Part shown: positions 17,729 through 25,519 of the stretch, one piece after another
Layout of the letters: every line of letters starts with the position of its first letter
Numbering within the stretch: the stretch's first letter is position 1
DNA from: UBA5364 sp050259235
GTDB taxonomy: Bacteria > Bacillota_I > Bacilli_A > RF39 > UBA660
Length of the DNA: 64,000 nt
Reading direction: 5' to 3'
NCBI GenBank assembly: GCA_050259235.1
Contig: JBLNAG010000005.1
Span: forward strand, 62,001-126,000
The notes under the pieces: generated by a model
The model's database searches: none
Told to the model about the DNA's origin: nothing
Seen by the model: the letters and a program-made list of their open reading frames with translations, nothing else
Program-made: the position numbers and the translations under genes

Positions 17729-18550
17729 ATGCCTGAATTGCCAGAAGTAGAAACCGTAAAAGAATCGTTAAAAAAGCAACTATTAAATAAAAAAATAGTA
17801 GATGTTAATATCTACTACTCTAATATAGTTGAATATCCTACTACAGATGAATTTAAAATTAGAATTATTGATCAAATGATAAACAACATTGAAAGAAGAG
17901 GAAAATGGTTAATGTTTGAGCTTAATGATTATTATTTATTAAGTCATTTAAGAATGGAAGGAAAATATAATTTAACTTCTCCAAGTACTTCAATCAACAA
18001 ACATGAGCATATTTCTTTCTTACTAGATGATAACACAGAATTAAGATATCAAGATACTAGAAAATTTGGTCGGATGCATCTAATTAAAAAGGAAGATATT
18101 TTTAATACTAAACCATTAAATGAACTAGGTTTAGAACCATGGGATAAAAATTTAACTATCGATTATTTAAAATTAAAATACAAAAATAAAAAATTACCTA
18201 TTAAAACAGTAATTTTAGATCAAAGTATTATTGTTGGCATAGGGAATATATATGCTGATGAAATATTATTTTTAAGTAAGATTAACCCATTAAAAAAAAG
18301 TAATGAATTAAGTAATAAAGAATTACAAAGTATTATTGATAATACTAAAAAGGTGCTAACTAAAGCAATCGAAGCAGGGGGAACTACTATTCGAACATAT
18401 ACTGCTCCAGGTGGTATTCATGGTAGATTTCAACAAGAATTACTAGTTCATAATCAAGAAGGTAAACCATGTACTGTTTGCAATAATAAGATAGTTAAAA
18501 TTAAAGTTAATGGTAGAGGTACATATTATTGTCCTATATGTCAAAAATAA
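17729..18550 (+). CDS. mutM: Formamidopyrimidine-DNA glycosylase
   Basis: 273 residues, full length. Catalytic Pro2 and Glu3 (PELPEVETV), Lys in RRGKWL, the H2TH region (GIGNIYADEILF) and a C-terminal zinc finger with two CxxC pairs (CTVC...CPIC) are all present. It excises 8-oxoguanine and opened purines and nicks the strand. Its promoter (GATATAAT) and GGTGAT Shine-Dalgarno lie within 35 bp of the ATG. A single-gene unit, convergent with tmcAL. Confidence 0.96.
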   Translation: MPELPEVETVKESLKKQLLNKKIVDVNIYYSNIVEYPTTDEFKIRIIDQMINNIERRGKWLMFELNDYYLLSHLRMEGKYNLTSPSTSINKHEHISFLLDDNTELRYQDTRKFGRMHLIKKEDIFNTKPLNELGLEPWDKNLTIDYLKLKYKNKKLPIKTVILDQSIIVGIGNIYADEILFLSKINPLKKSNELSNKELQSIIDNTKKVLTKAIEAGGTTIRTYTAPGGIHGRFQQELLVHNQEGKPCTVCNNKIVKIKVNGRGTYYCPICQK

Positions 18551-18577
18551 AAAATAGTAAGTGATTACTATTTTTTT
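18550..18577. terminator. Bidirectional terminator between mutM and tmcAL
   Basis: AAAAATAGTA (18550-18559) and TACTATTTTT (18566-18575) with a six-base loop. A/T runs on both sides serve both convergent genes. Confidence 0.8.
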
Positions 18578-19716
18578 ATAATTGGTTTAGATTTATATTC
18601 TAATTCAATAAGATTGATATTATTAGAAATAGTTGCGTAAACACTATTTACTCTAAACTCTAAATCAAGCATTTTATTTTTGATATCTGAATATTTAGTT
18701 ATAATAGGTATAGTTACATCCTTTTTAATGTTATTTAAATATGTTTGTCCAATACTATTGAAACCCAATACTTTGATATATTCAATGTTATTAAAATTAT
18801 TAGCTTCTTCTTTAGTAAAATTACAAAGAATATGAGTAAACATTCTATTTAATTTATTATAAGTATAACGTTTAGTTTTAATATTCATTATTAATTCATC
18901 TAAATTATTACTAATAAAAATGTATTTTTTAATTCTATTTTCTAATCCTTCATCGACTGTTTGATAAATAGATAAATTGTCAATACTACTTACTATTTTA
19001 TATTTTAGATAATCATAATATTTATCGACTGTTACTATGTTGTTAGTTAAATATTGAAATGTTAAATCTGGAACATAAGATTTTATATCTTTATTTTCTT
19101 TCAATGCTTTCCTTATACTTGTTGCACTACTTATTTGATTATCTAATTCTAACGAGTGATAATCATTAGTCCTTTTTATACAAAAAGGTTTAATATTACT
19201 ATTTTGTTTTCTTATTTCTTTAATATAACTAATCCCTAATAAGTCATTAGGTTGCTTAATATTATATTCTGTTAAATCATGTAAGGCTTTAGATAAAGCA
19301 GTTGGATAATTAATACCCTCATCTAAATATTTCTTAACTGTTCTTTCATAATCTTTATTATTAAGTTGGCAATCTACTAATTTATTTAATAATTGAACAT
19401 CGCCTTTTTCACTACCAAATACTAAATTATCTACTTTTAAATTATTAAGTATTTGAATAGCCCCTTTAGCAAATATATCCGCACTTTGACTTGCAAATGG
19501 GAAAGGTAGTTCAATAACTAAGTCAGCCCCATAGTTTAAAGCAATTTCGGTTTTATCCCATTTATTTAAAATACTACAATTTCCTCTTTGAAGAAATGCC
19601 CCCCCTAATACTACTATAATAACATGATTAGGGTATAATTCTTTTGTTTTATTTAAATGATATAAATGTCCATTGTGAAAGGGATTATATTCACAAATTA
19701 TGCCAACGCTTTTCAT
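18568..19716 (-). CDS. tmcAL: tRNA(Met) cytidine acetate ligase
   Basis: 382 residues. The N-terminus GIICEYNPFHNGHLYH carries the HxGH nucleotidyl-transfer motif. It is followed by VVLGGAFLQRG, ELPFPFASQSAD and the SSATSIRKAL motif of the second nucleotide site. This is the YlbM/TmcAL family, which activates acetate with ATP and makes N4-acetylcytidine at C34 of elongator tRNA-Met. The ATG at 19716 follows GGAGGTGA on the minus strand. In Bacillus it also lies close to the yceD-rpmF pair, which is divergent here. Confidence 0.92.
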   Translation of the reverse strand: MKSVGIICEYNPFHNGHLYHLNKTKELYPNHVIIVVLGGAFLQRGNCSILNKWDKTEIALNYGADLVIELPFPFASQSADIFAKGAIQILNNLKVDNLVFGSEKGDVQLLNKLVDCQLNNKDYERTVKKYLDEGINYPTALSKALHDLTEYNIKQPNDLLGISYIKEIRKQNSNIKPFCIKRTNDYHSLELDNQISSATSIRKALKENKDIKSYVPDLTFQYLTNNIVTVDKYYDYLKYKIVSSIDNLSIYQTVDEGLENRIKKYIFISNNLDELIMNIKTKRYTYNKLNRMFTHILCNFTKEEANNFNNIEYIKVLGFNSIGQTYLNNIKKDVTIPIITKYSDIKNKMLDLEFRVNSVYATISNNINLIELEYKSKPIIKK

Positions 19717-19804
19717 AACATCACCTCCTTCATTTTAACACAAAAACTTAAAAAAGATTGCTTTTTTCCTATAATTTGTTATAATATTTATGCTGGTGAT
19801 GAAA

Positions 19805-20284
19805 ATGGAAATAGAAATTATTAGACTCATGAGTGGTTTAGATGAATATATTGATATTGATGAGCATTATACCTTTGATGAATCATATTTATCTAAAACA
19901 GACATATTAAAATTGGATAATGTACATGTAAAGGGATCTATTACTAAAGATAGTTTAGATAACTTGATTCTTAGTTTGAAAATTGATGGTGTGATGGTTT
20001 TACCTTGCTCTGTTACTTTAGAACCGGTTGATTATCCTTTTACAGTAGAAATAGAAGATAATTTAGAAGATTTATTAGAAGAAATAGATGAAAATCCTCA
20101 AAAATTAGAAAAAACTATTGATATTTTGCCAATAATATGGGAGAATGTATTAATGGAAATGCCAATGAAGGTTACAAGCCCTAAAGCAAAAGATATGAAA
20201 TTATCTGGTAATGGTTGGGAATTAGTAACTGAGGAAAAAACGGAAGTTAATCCGGAATTACAAAAACTAAAGGATTTATTATAG
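19805..20284 (+). CDS. yceD: YceD/DUF177 family protein
   Basis: 159 residues from the ATG at 19805, chosen because GGTGA (19795-19799) gives the usual short spacer; earlier in-frame ATGs overlap or precede it. The protein has the central LDGVMVLPCSVTLEPVDYPF-like strand region and acidic stretches typical of DUF177, although the Cys-x-Cys of some members is reduced to one Cys. The family is linked to 23S rRNA accumulation and large-subunit assembly. It is followed after 12 bp by rpmF, the near-universal neighbour, which strengthens the call. Confidence 0.85.
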   Translation: MEIEIIRLMSGLDEYIDIDEHYTFDESYLSKTDILKLDNVHVKGSITKDSLDNLILSLKIDGVMVLPCSVTLEPVDYPFTVEIEDNLEDLLEEIDENPQKLEKTIDILPIIWENVLMEMPMKVTSPKAKDMKLSGNGWELVTEEKTEVNPELQKLKDLL

Positions 20285-20296
20285 AATAGAGGTGTT

Positions 20297-20509
20297 ATGA
20301 TGAAATTAAATATTCAATTATTTGCAGTTCCTTTCAGAAAGATTAGTAAGACTAGAGGTAGAATGAGAAGAACTCATTATAAATTAACTGAAAATGATAC
20401 AACTAAATGTCCAAAATGTGGTGCTGATATTAGACCACACAGAGTATGTGCTAAGTGTGGTACATATAAAGGAAAAGAAGTAGTTAAGCAAGAAGAAACA
20501 ACTAAATAA
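20297..20509 (+). CDS. rpmF: Ribosomal protein L32 with short N-terminal extension
   Basis: 70 residues (69 if the second ATG at 20300 is used). From AVPFRKISKTRGRMRR onward it is a standard L32, with a zinc ribbon made of CPKC and CAKC, and GTYKGKEV after it. Most L32 proteins begin at MAVP; here nine residues (MMKLNIQLF) precede it. No alternative start codon lies next to AVP and GAGGTG sits just before the ATG pair, so the extension seems real. It is co-transcribed with yceD. Confidence 0.95.
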   Translation: MMKLNIQLFAVPFRKISKTRGRMRRTHYKLTENDTTKCPKCGADIRPHRVCAKCGTYKGKEVVKQEETTK

Positions 20510-20521
20510 GGTTGTTTTTTT
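20496..20521 (+). terminator. Terminator of yceD-rpmF
   Basis: AAACAAC (20496-20502) pairs with GTTGTTT (20511-20517), followed by more T. The rpmF stop codon is in the loop. Confidence 0.75.
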
Positions 20522-20561
20522 TTGCTATAATTGTTATAATTACAATAAGGATAGGTGTAAT

Positions 20562-22151
20562 ATGAAGAAGAAAAAAGGTTTTACCTTGGTTGAATTATTA
20601 GGAGTAATTGCAATACTTGCTCTTATTGTCGCAGTAGCGGCTCCTCCAATTGTTAATCAAATAAAAAAATCAAGGAGTACTTTTGATAAAGCTACTTTAA
20701 GTTTAATCTATACTGCTGCTGACTCATATGTTGATAATAAGCAAAATGACTATCCAAATATTAATGAAAATACTTATTGTGTAACATTAGATACTTTAAT
20801 AAAAAGTGGAGAATTAAAAGAATCAATTATTAATATCGATAAAGAGAGTGAAATAGCGGTAAATCAAATCGTTAAAATTGCTGTTAATAATGATTTATAT
20901 AATTATAGTTTAGTTGAAGCAAATAAATGCACAGAGTATAGCAAACCAACAGCTCCTGAATTATCTAATGGTATGATACCAATTGTATATAATGGTACTA
21001 ATTGGATTAAAGCTGATATAAATAATGAGTGGTATGATTATAATTCTCAGGAATGGGCTAATGCAGTATTAGTAACAGCAGCAACAAGAGTAGCATATCA
21101 AAATGCTTTAGCAGGTACTACTATTAATGAAGCTGATGTATTAGCTTATTTAGTATGGATACCTAGATATAGATATAAATTGTTTAATGTTGGAGCAACA
21201 TTGGTAACTTCTCAAACAATAGAAATAATGTTTGAGGATAAATGGCATAGTAAATCTAATGGTAGTATTAATGGTTCTTGGCTAACCCATCCAGCTTTTA
21301 CATTTGGTAATTCTGAAGCTAATGGAATATGGGTAGGAAAATTTGAAACAACTGGAGATGCTACAACTCCTACTATAAAACCAAATATTGGTTCATTAAC
21401 TGGTCAAAATACTAATGCTCAGTTTACGACATCACAAAAATTTAGTAATACTACGGCATATGGTCTCAGTGCAATCAATGATTCACATATGATGAAAAAT
21501 ATTGAATGGGGAGCTGTGGCTTATTTATCGCAAAGTGATTATGGCAAATATGGAAATCCAACATATACTGGTGGAACAGGCTTGGAAAAGGAAATATATA
21601 TAAATAATATAAATACTAATTTGACAACTGGTTTTTTAGGAACGATAACAGGATGTGCAGGAAATACAGTTAGTGCTGATATGGTTAGAAGTAGTAGCTG
21701 TCCTGTTGGAAACCAATATCAAACAACACAAGGAGTAAAAGCAAGTACTACAGGTAACATCTATGGAATATATGATATGAGTGGCGGATCATGGGAACAA
21801 ACTATGGGAGTAATGTATAATTCAGATAATTTGACTTTAATGACATTATCATCTGGGATTTCTCAAGCAACTTTAGACAGTACAACTATGAACAGATATC
21901 TTGATAAATATATATATGGAACAACATATAATAATCAATTAGATTACGATAGAAGACATTTGGGAGATGCAACCGGTGAAGTTCGAAGTTGGAATAGTGA
22001 CTATGATGCCTTTGTTGAAGCTACAAGTTCTTGGTTCATACGAGGCGGTGCCTATAATAATACTACTGATGCAGGAGTTTTTAATTTTAATAGACTTATG
22101 GGTGGCGGTGCAGGGGAGTTTGCCTTCCGTGTTGTTATTTTAGGAGAATAG
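20562..22151 (+). CDS. Type IV pilin-like protein A with FGE/C-type-lectin-like C-terminal domain
   Basis: 529 residues. The N-terminus KKKKGFTLVELLGVIAIL is a class III prepilin signal with the conserved Glu5 after the cleavage Gly. Residues about 140-529 form a large domain: YLVWIPRYRYKLF, IWVGKFETTGDATTP, SHMMKNIEWGAVAYLSQ, NIYGIYDMSGGSWE, and C-terminal IRGGAYNN...FAFRVV. The end blocks are those of the formylglycine-generating-enzyme/C-type-lectin fold. I infer a surface pilin whose head binds a ligand. The last 170 bp are about 43% G+C, above background. A near-paralogue follows after 9 bp and shares the transcript. No pilus assembly genes are nearby. Confidence 0.8.
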   Translation: MKKKKGFTLVELLGVIAILALIVAVAAPPIVNQIKKSRSTFDKATLSLIYTAADSYVDNKQNDYPNINENTYCVTLDTLIKSGELKESIINIDKESEIAVNQIVKIAVNNDLYNYSLVEANKCTEYSKPTAPELSNGMIPIVYNGTNWIKADINNEWYDYNSQEWANAVLVTAATRVAYQNALAGTTINEADVLAYLVWIPRYRYKLFNVGATLVTSQTIEIMFEDKWHSKSNGSINGSWLTHPAFTFGNSEANGIWVGKFETTGDATTPTIKPNIGSLTGQNTNAQFTTSQKFSNTTAYGLSAINDSHMMKNIEWGAVAYLSQSDYGKYGNPTYTGGTGLEKEIYINNINTNLTTGFLGTITGCAGNTVSADMVRSSSCPVGNQYQTTQGVKASTTGNIYGIYDMSGGSWEQTMGVMYNSDNLTLMTLSSGISQATLDSTTMNRYLDKYIYGTTYNNQLDYDRRHLGDATGEVRSWNSDYDAFVEATSSWFIRGGAYNNTTDAGVFNFNRLMGGGAGEFAFRVVILGE

Positions 22152-22160
22152 GAGTAACTT

Positions 22161-23753
22161 ATGAAAAGAGGATTTACTTTAGTTGAATTAATGGCTGTTA
22201 TTATAATATTATCTTTATTAGTTATTTTAGCGGCTCCGCCAATTCTTGAAAAATTAAAAAAGACTGAAAAAGATGTTGATGCAGCTAGTTTAGCTTTGAT
22301 TGAATCAGCTATTGATTTATATATTGATGATAATGATGATACATATCCAAATATTAATGGTAGTACTTATTGTATAACTTTTCAACAATTAGTAAATGAT
22401 GGTAAATTAAAACCACCAGTCTTAAATGCCAAAACTGGTGAGGAAATCGATTTAAATACTTTAATTGAAGTAAAAATAATTAATAATAATTTAAATGTAA
22501 GTATTAATAATGATTGTATTTTATATGTAAATGCTGATTTAAGTGGAGCAGCAATACCAGAACTATCTGATGGAATGATACCAATAAAATGGGATGGAAC
22601 AAACTGGGTAAAAGCAGATCTTTATCAAAAATGGTATGATTATGCAGCAAAAGAATGGGCAAATATAGTCTTAGTAACGGAAGCAACAAGAAATACATAT
22701 AAAAGTGCTTCAGCAGGTACAATAATAAATGAAGCAGATGTATTAGCATACCTAGTATGGATACCAAGATATAGATATAAGTTGTTTAATGTAGAAGCAT
22801 TATCAGTATCTCCACAAGCAATAGAAATAGTATTTGAAGATAAAAATATTACTAAATCAAATGGAAGTACCAATGGAACATGGTTAACACATCCAGCATT
22901 TACCTTTGGAACAAGTGAAGTAAATGGAATATGGGTAGGTAAATTTGAAACAACAGGAGATGCAACAACACCTACTGTAAAACCAAATGTAGCGTCATTA
23001 ACAAGTCAGAATGTGAGTACTCAATTTACAACTTCACAAAAATTTAATACTGAAACAACATATGGTACAACAAGTGATTTTAATTCACATATGATGAAGA
23101 GTATGGAATGGGGTTCAGTAATATACTTATCACATAGTCAATACGGAAAAAATAGTGAAATATTTATTAATCCAAGTAACAGTCATATAACAGGAAGAGG
23201 GGGAAATACAGTATCACAGTCAGGTACAACAGACTCTTCAGGGAGTGCATCAAGTACATTATATAGTTATGATGGAAAACAATGTAATACCAAGACAGGA
23301 TATGTATGTACTGGTACATCACAATCAATATATGGAATGGCATCCTCAACAACAGGGAATATATACGGAATATATGATATGAGTGGGGGATCGTTGGAAT
23401 ATGTAATGGGAGCACAATATAATAGTGATAATACAACCATTAACGTTTCTTCTTCTGGTTTTGTACAAACTACAATAGATAGTGTAGATATGGCAAAATA
23501 TATAAATAAATATACTTATGGAACTACTCAGAATGATCAAACTGCATACAATAGAAGACAATTAGGGGATGCCACTGGAGAAACAAGGGGCTGGTATGAT
23601 GATTACGCCGGCTTTGTTTACTTCACTGTCCCTTGGTCAGTCTTTGGAGGCTTCTATAACAGCACCACGCTCGCAGGAGGATTCGCCTTCTACAACCACC
23701 TTGGTGGTGCTTTCAGCAACTACTCGTTCCGCGTTGTCCAGCTGAAACAGTAG
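22161..23753 (+). CDS. Type IV pilin-like protein B; candidate hypervariable (DGR-type) tail
   Basis: 530 residues, collinear with protein A: prepilin signal RGFTLVELMAVIIIL, shared YLVWIPRYRYKLFNV and IWVGKFETTGDATTP blocks, then NIYGIYDMSGGS. The last 53 codons differ sharply from the rest. G+C is about 51% against about 30% upstream, and roughly half the codons end in C. Against protein A's tail the alignment needs no gap: W, GG, YN, TT, AG, F.F, GG and FRVV are kept, while about half of the other positions change. That is the shape of a C-type-lectin variable region made by a diversity-generating retroelement. Transfer from a higher-GC source is the alternative. AGGAG at 22150-22154 precedes the ATG. 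Confidence 0.8.
   Translation: MKRGFTLVELMAVIIILSLLVILAAPPILEKLKKTEKDVDAASLALIESAIDLYIDDNDDTYPNINGSTYCITFQQLVNDGKLKPPVLNAKTGEEIDLNTLIEVKIINNNLNVSINNDCILYVNADLSGAAIPELSDGMIPIKWDGTNWVKADLYQKWYDYAAKEWANIVLVTEATRNTYKSASAGTIINEADVLAYLVWIPRYRYKLFNVEALSVSPQAIEIVFEDKNITKSNGSTNGTWLTHPAFTFGTSEVNGIWVGKFETTGDATTPTVKPNVASLTSQNVSTQFTTSQKFNTETTYGTTSDFNSHMMKSMEWGSVIYLSHSQYGKNSEIFINPSNSHITGRGGNTVSQSGTTDSSGSASSTLYSYDGKQCNTKTGYVCTGTSQSIYGMASSTTGNIYGIYDMSGGSLEYVMGAQYNSDNTTINVSSSGFVQTTIDSVDMAKYINKYTYGTTQNDQTAYNRRQLGDATGETRGWYDDYAGFVYFTVPWSVFGGFYNSTTLAGGFAFYNHLGGAFSNYSFRVVQLKQ
23591..23753 (+). repeat. Candidate DGR variable region (high-GC, NNC-rich tail)
   Basis: My count gives 82 G/C in the 160 bases 23591-23750. 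Of about 54 codons, 27 end in C, including many TTC, TAC, AAC, AGC, GTC and GCC. In known retroelements, template AAC/AAT codons are mutated at A, giving NNC/NNT in the variable copy. The template copy and reverse transcriptase are not in this window. Confidence 0.5.
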
Positions 23754-23777
23754 GTTTCTCATACTAAATTACAAAGT

Positions 23778-23813
23778 ATTCTAAGATTATGGCAATAATC
23801 TTAGAATTTTTTT
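23778..23813 (+). terminator. Strong hairpin after the pilin pair
   Basis: A 13-bp perfect stem (23778-23790 and 23795-23807) with the tetraloop GGCA, then seven T. It is an excellent intrinsic terminator. It is also the longest stem in the window, and lies 24 bp past a candidate variable region. Confidence 0.85.
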
Positions 23814-23851
23814 GAAAAACTCAAACGAAGAGATATGATACACAGAAATAC

Positions 23852-23886
23852 AAAAAATAATTAATCGTCTTTAGGTGATTAATTAT
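23852..23886 (-). terminator. Terminator of the rodA/ftsW-like gene
   Basis: ATAATTAATC (plus 23857-23866) and GATTAATTAT (23877-23886) form a 10-bp stem; the minus strand then has a T run (plus 23852-23857). Confidence 0.75.
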
Positions 23887-23890
23887 CTTT

Positions 23891-25021
23891 TTAATTAGTA
23901 TACCGTAAACTAGCATTTGATATATTAAATACTATTCCTACCATAATCATATAACTTAATAATGATGATCCGCCATAACTTATAAATGGTAATGTAATTC
24001 CGGTTATTGGCATTAATCCAAATGTCATACCAATATTTTGAAGTTGCTGATATATGAGCATTCCGACAATTCCACCCATTATGTATTTATTGATGTTATT
24101 ATTACTTTTAATAGCCGTTATTATTAATCTAATATCAAAATAAGCTAAAAGACTAACTAATATAATAGAACCTACAAAACCAAAATTACTTGCATATACG
24201 GCAAAGATAAAATCTGTTTGAGCTTCCGGAAAATAAATGGGAGTATTGCCAAATCCATGACCAGTTAAACCAGCTGAGCCTATTGCCGAAAGACCATTTT
24301 CTAATTGAAAACCACTTTTACTACTCCAATCAAGAAGACGATCTATTCTAAGAAAAAAATCCGTTCCGAATAACTTGATGAATAAATCAGTATTGGTAAA
24401 ATATATAATTAAAATGGTCCCAACTGAAACAACAAGAACTCCTAATAACAATAAGAACCAACGATACCTAATACCTGATAGAAATAACATAACTATAGTA
24501 ATTAATAAGTAGATAATTACCACACCAGTATCTGGTTGTAAGAAAGTTAAAATGCTTGGTATAAATACTACTAGACATATTTTAAGTAAGAAAATAAATT
24601 CTTCCTTTATTGTAGGATTATTATATTCTTCGTTAAAATTATGAATCATACTACCGAGAACTATTATTAAAATGATCTTCATAAATTCACTAGGCTGTAT
24701 TGTCCCTATACCAGGTATACTAAACCAGCATTTAGCGTTATTAATTGGATCAGCAAATATTAATAATGCTACTAATAATCCACAACCTATAATATATAGT
24801 ATCCAAGCATTTTTATATATAAATTCATTTCCTAAAAACATAATAAAATAAGCAATACCAAAACCAATTGCATACCAAATAATTTGTTTAACAAATAAAT
24901 TGTCTAGATAATCTGGTAAGATACTACTTGCACTATTAAGGGTAATAAGTGAAATAATAGCCATTACAAGTAATGGAATTATTATTGATTTTTCCACTTT
25001 ATATTTAGAAATATTTTTCAT
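23891..25021 (-). CDS. SEDS family peptidoglycan polymerase (RodA/FtsW/SpoVE)
   Basis: 376 residues from the ATG at 25021, which follows GGGTGAT; the ATG at 25033 precedes that site. About ten membrane segments. Family marks are IQPSEFMKI, LQPDTGVVIIY with the catalytic-region Asp, AQTDFIFAV, and the closing GITLPFISYGGSS. SEDS proteins polymerise lipid II with a class B PBP; the one at 34110 could be its partner but is not adjacent. The wording around GIGTIQPSEF and GITLPFISYGGSS is closer to RodA, but FtsW or SpoVE (spore cortex) cannot be excluded. Confidence 0.88.
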   Translation of the reverse strand: MKNISKYKVEKSIIIPLLVMAIISLITLNSASSILPDYLDNLFVKQIIWYAIGFGIAYFIMFLGNEFIYKNAWILYIIGCGLLVALLIFADPINNAKCWFSIPGIGTIQPSEFMKIILIIVLGSMIHNFNEEYNNPTIKEEFIFLLKICLVVFIPSILTFLQPDTGVVIIYLLITIVMLFLSGIRYRWFLLLLGVLVVSVGTILIIYFTNTDLFIKLFGTDFFLRIDRLLDWSSKSGFQLENGLSAIGSAGLTGHGFGNTPIYFPEAQTDFIFAVYASNFGFVGSIILVSLLAYFDIRLIITAIKSNNNINKYIMGGIVGMLIYQQLQNIGMTFGLMPITGITLPFISYGGSSLLSYMIMVGIVFNISNASLRYTN

Positions 25022-25126
25022 TTTATCACCCATTATTATCTTACACTAAATATAATGATTATACAATTATATAGCAAAAAAGTTTTCAAAAGGTAAAAAT
25101 TATAGTATAATGTTAGTGGTGATAGA

Positions 25127-25441
25127 ATGGAATATATACAATATATTATTATTATTGCAATATTATTAGTAATTGCGCTAGCTATTACTAAATCTAAAAG
25201 AAAAGATTTTAAAATTGAAGTTAATAAATTAATTGATTGTTTGGGTGGAAGACAAAATATTATTACTTATGAAGTTAATAAATCAAGATTCACAGTTACC
25301 CTTCATGATGTATCAGTAGTAAATAAAGAAGCAATTCAAAAAATGGGTGCTCAAGGTATGGTTGAAATTGATAATCAATTAAAAATAATTTTAGGTAATA
25401 ATGCTAAAAAACTGAAGAAACAGATAGATGATTTAAAGTGA
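25127..25441 (+). CDS. Membrane-anchored PTS EIIB-like domain lacking the phospho-cysteine
   Basis: 104 residues. One N-terminal membrane helix (about 4-20) is followed by a glucose-type EIIB domain: LGGRQNI, then SRFTVTLHDVSVVNKEA, GAQGMVEIDNQLKIILG. Active EIIB has C-x-T-R-L-R, and its Cys is the phosphorylated residue. Here the aligned stretch is N51-K-S-R-F-T, so Cys is replaced by Asn and the protein cannot carry phosphate there. The only Cys (Cys38) is in a different place, before LGG. No EIIC or EIIA is nearby. I infer a regulatory or structural role, possibly sensing. It has its own promoter-like TATAAT and a terminator. Confidence 0.65.
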   Translation: MEYIQYIIIIAILLVIALAITKSKRKDFKIEVNKLIDCLGGRQNIITYEVNKSRFTVTLHDVSVVNKEAIQKMGAQGMVEIDNQLKIILGNNAKKLKKQIDDLK

Positions 25442-25460
25442 TAAAATTTGTCACTTTTTT
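25435..25460 (+). terminator. Terminator of the EIIB-like gene
   Basis: AAAGTGA (25435-25441) and TCACTTT (25451-25457) followed by T; the stop codon overlaps the left arm. Confidence 0.75.
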
Positions 25461-25466
25461 TCATCT

Positions 25467-25473
25467 TTCGACA
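25467..25473 (+). promoter_or_regulatory. Spo0A box upstream of the KinB-like kinase
   Basis: A perfect TTCGACA (reverse complement TGTCGAA) 23 bp before a TATAAT -10 (25496-25501) and 47 bp before the kinase start. Its position near -35 fits activation or repression by Spo0A. Confidence 0.6.
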
Positions 25474-25519
25474 TAAAATGACACACCTTTAGTCTTATAA
25501 TATATCTGAGGTGAAAAGA

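Noticed and set aside
20562..23753. Complete DGR cassette in the window
   Set aside because: No reverse transcriptase, Avd-like gene or template repeat was found near the pilin pair; only the target-type tail is seen.
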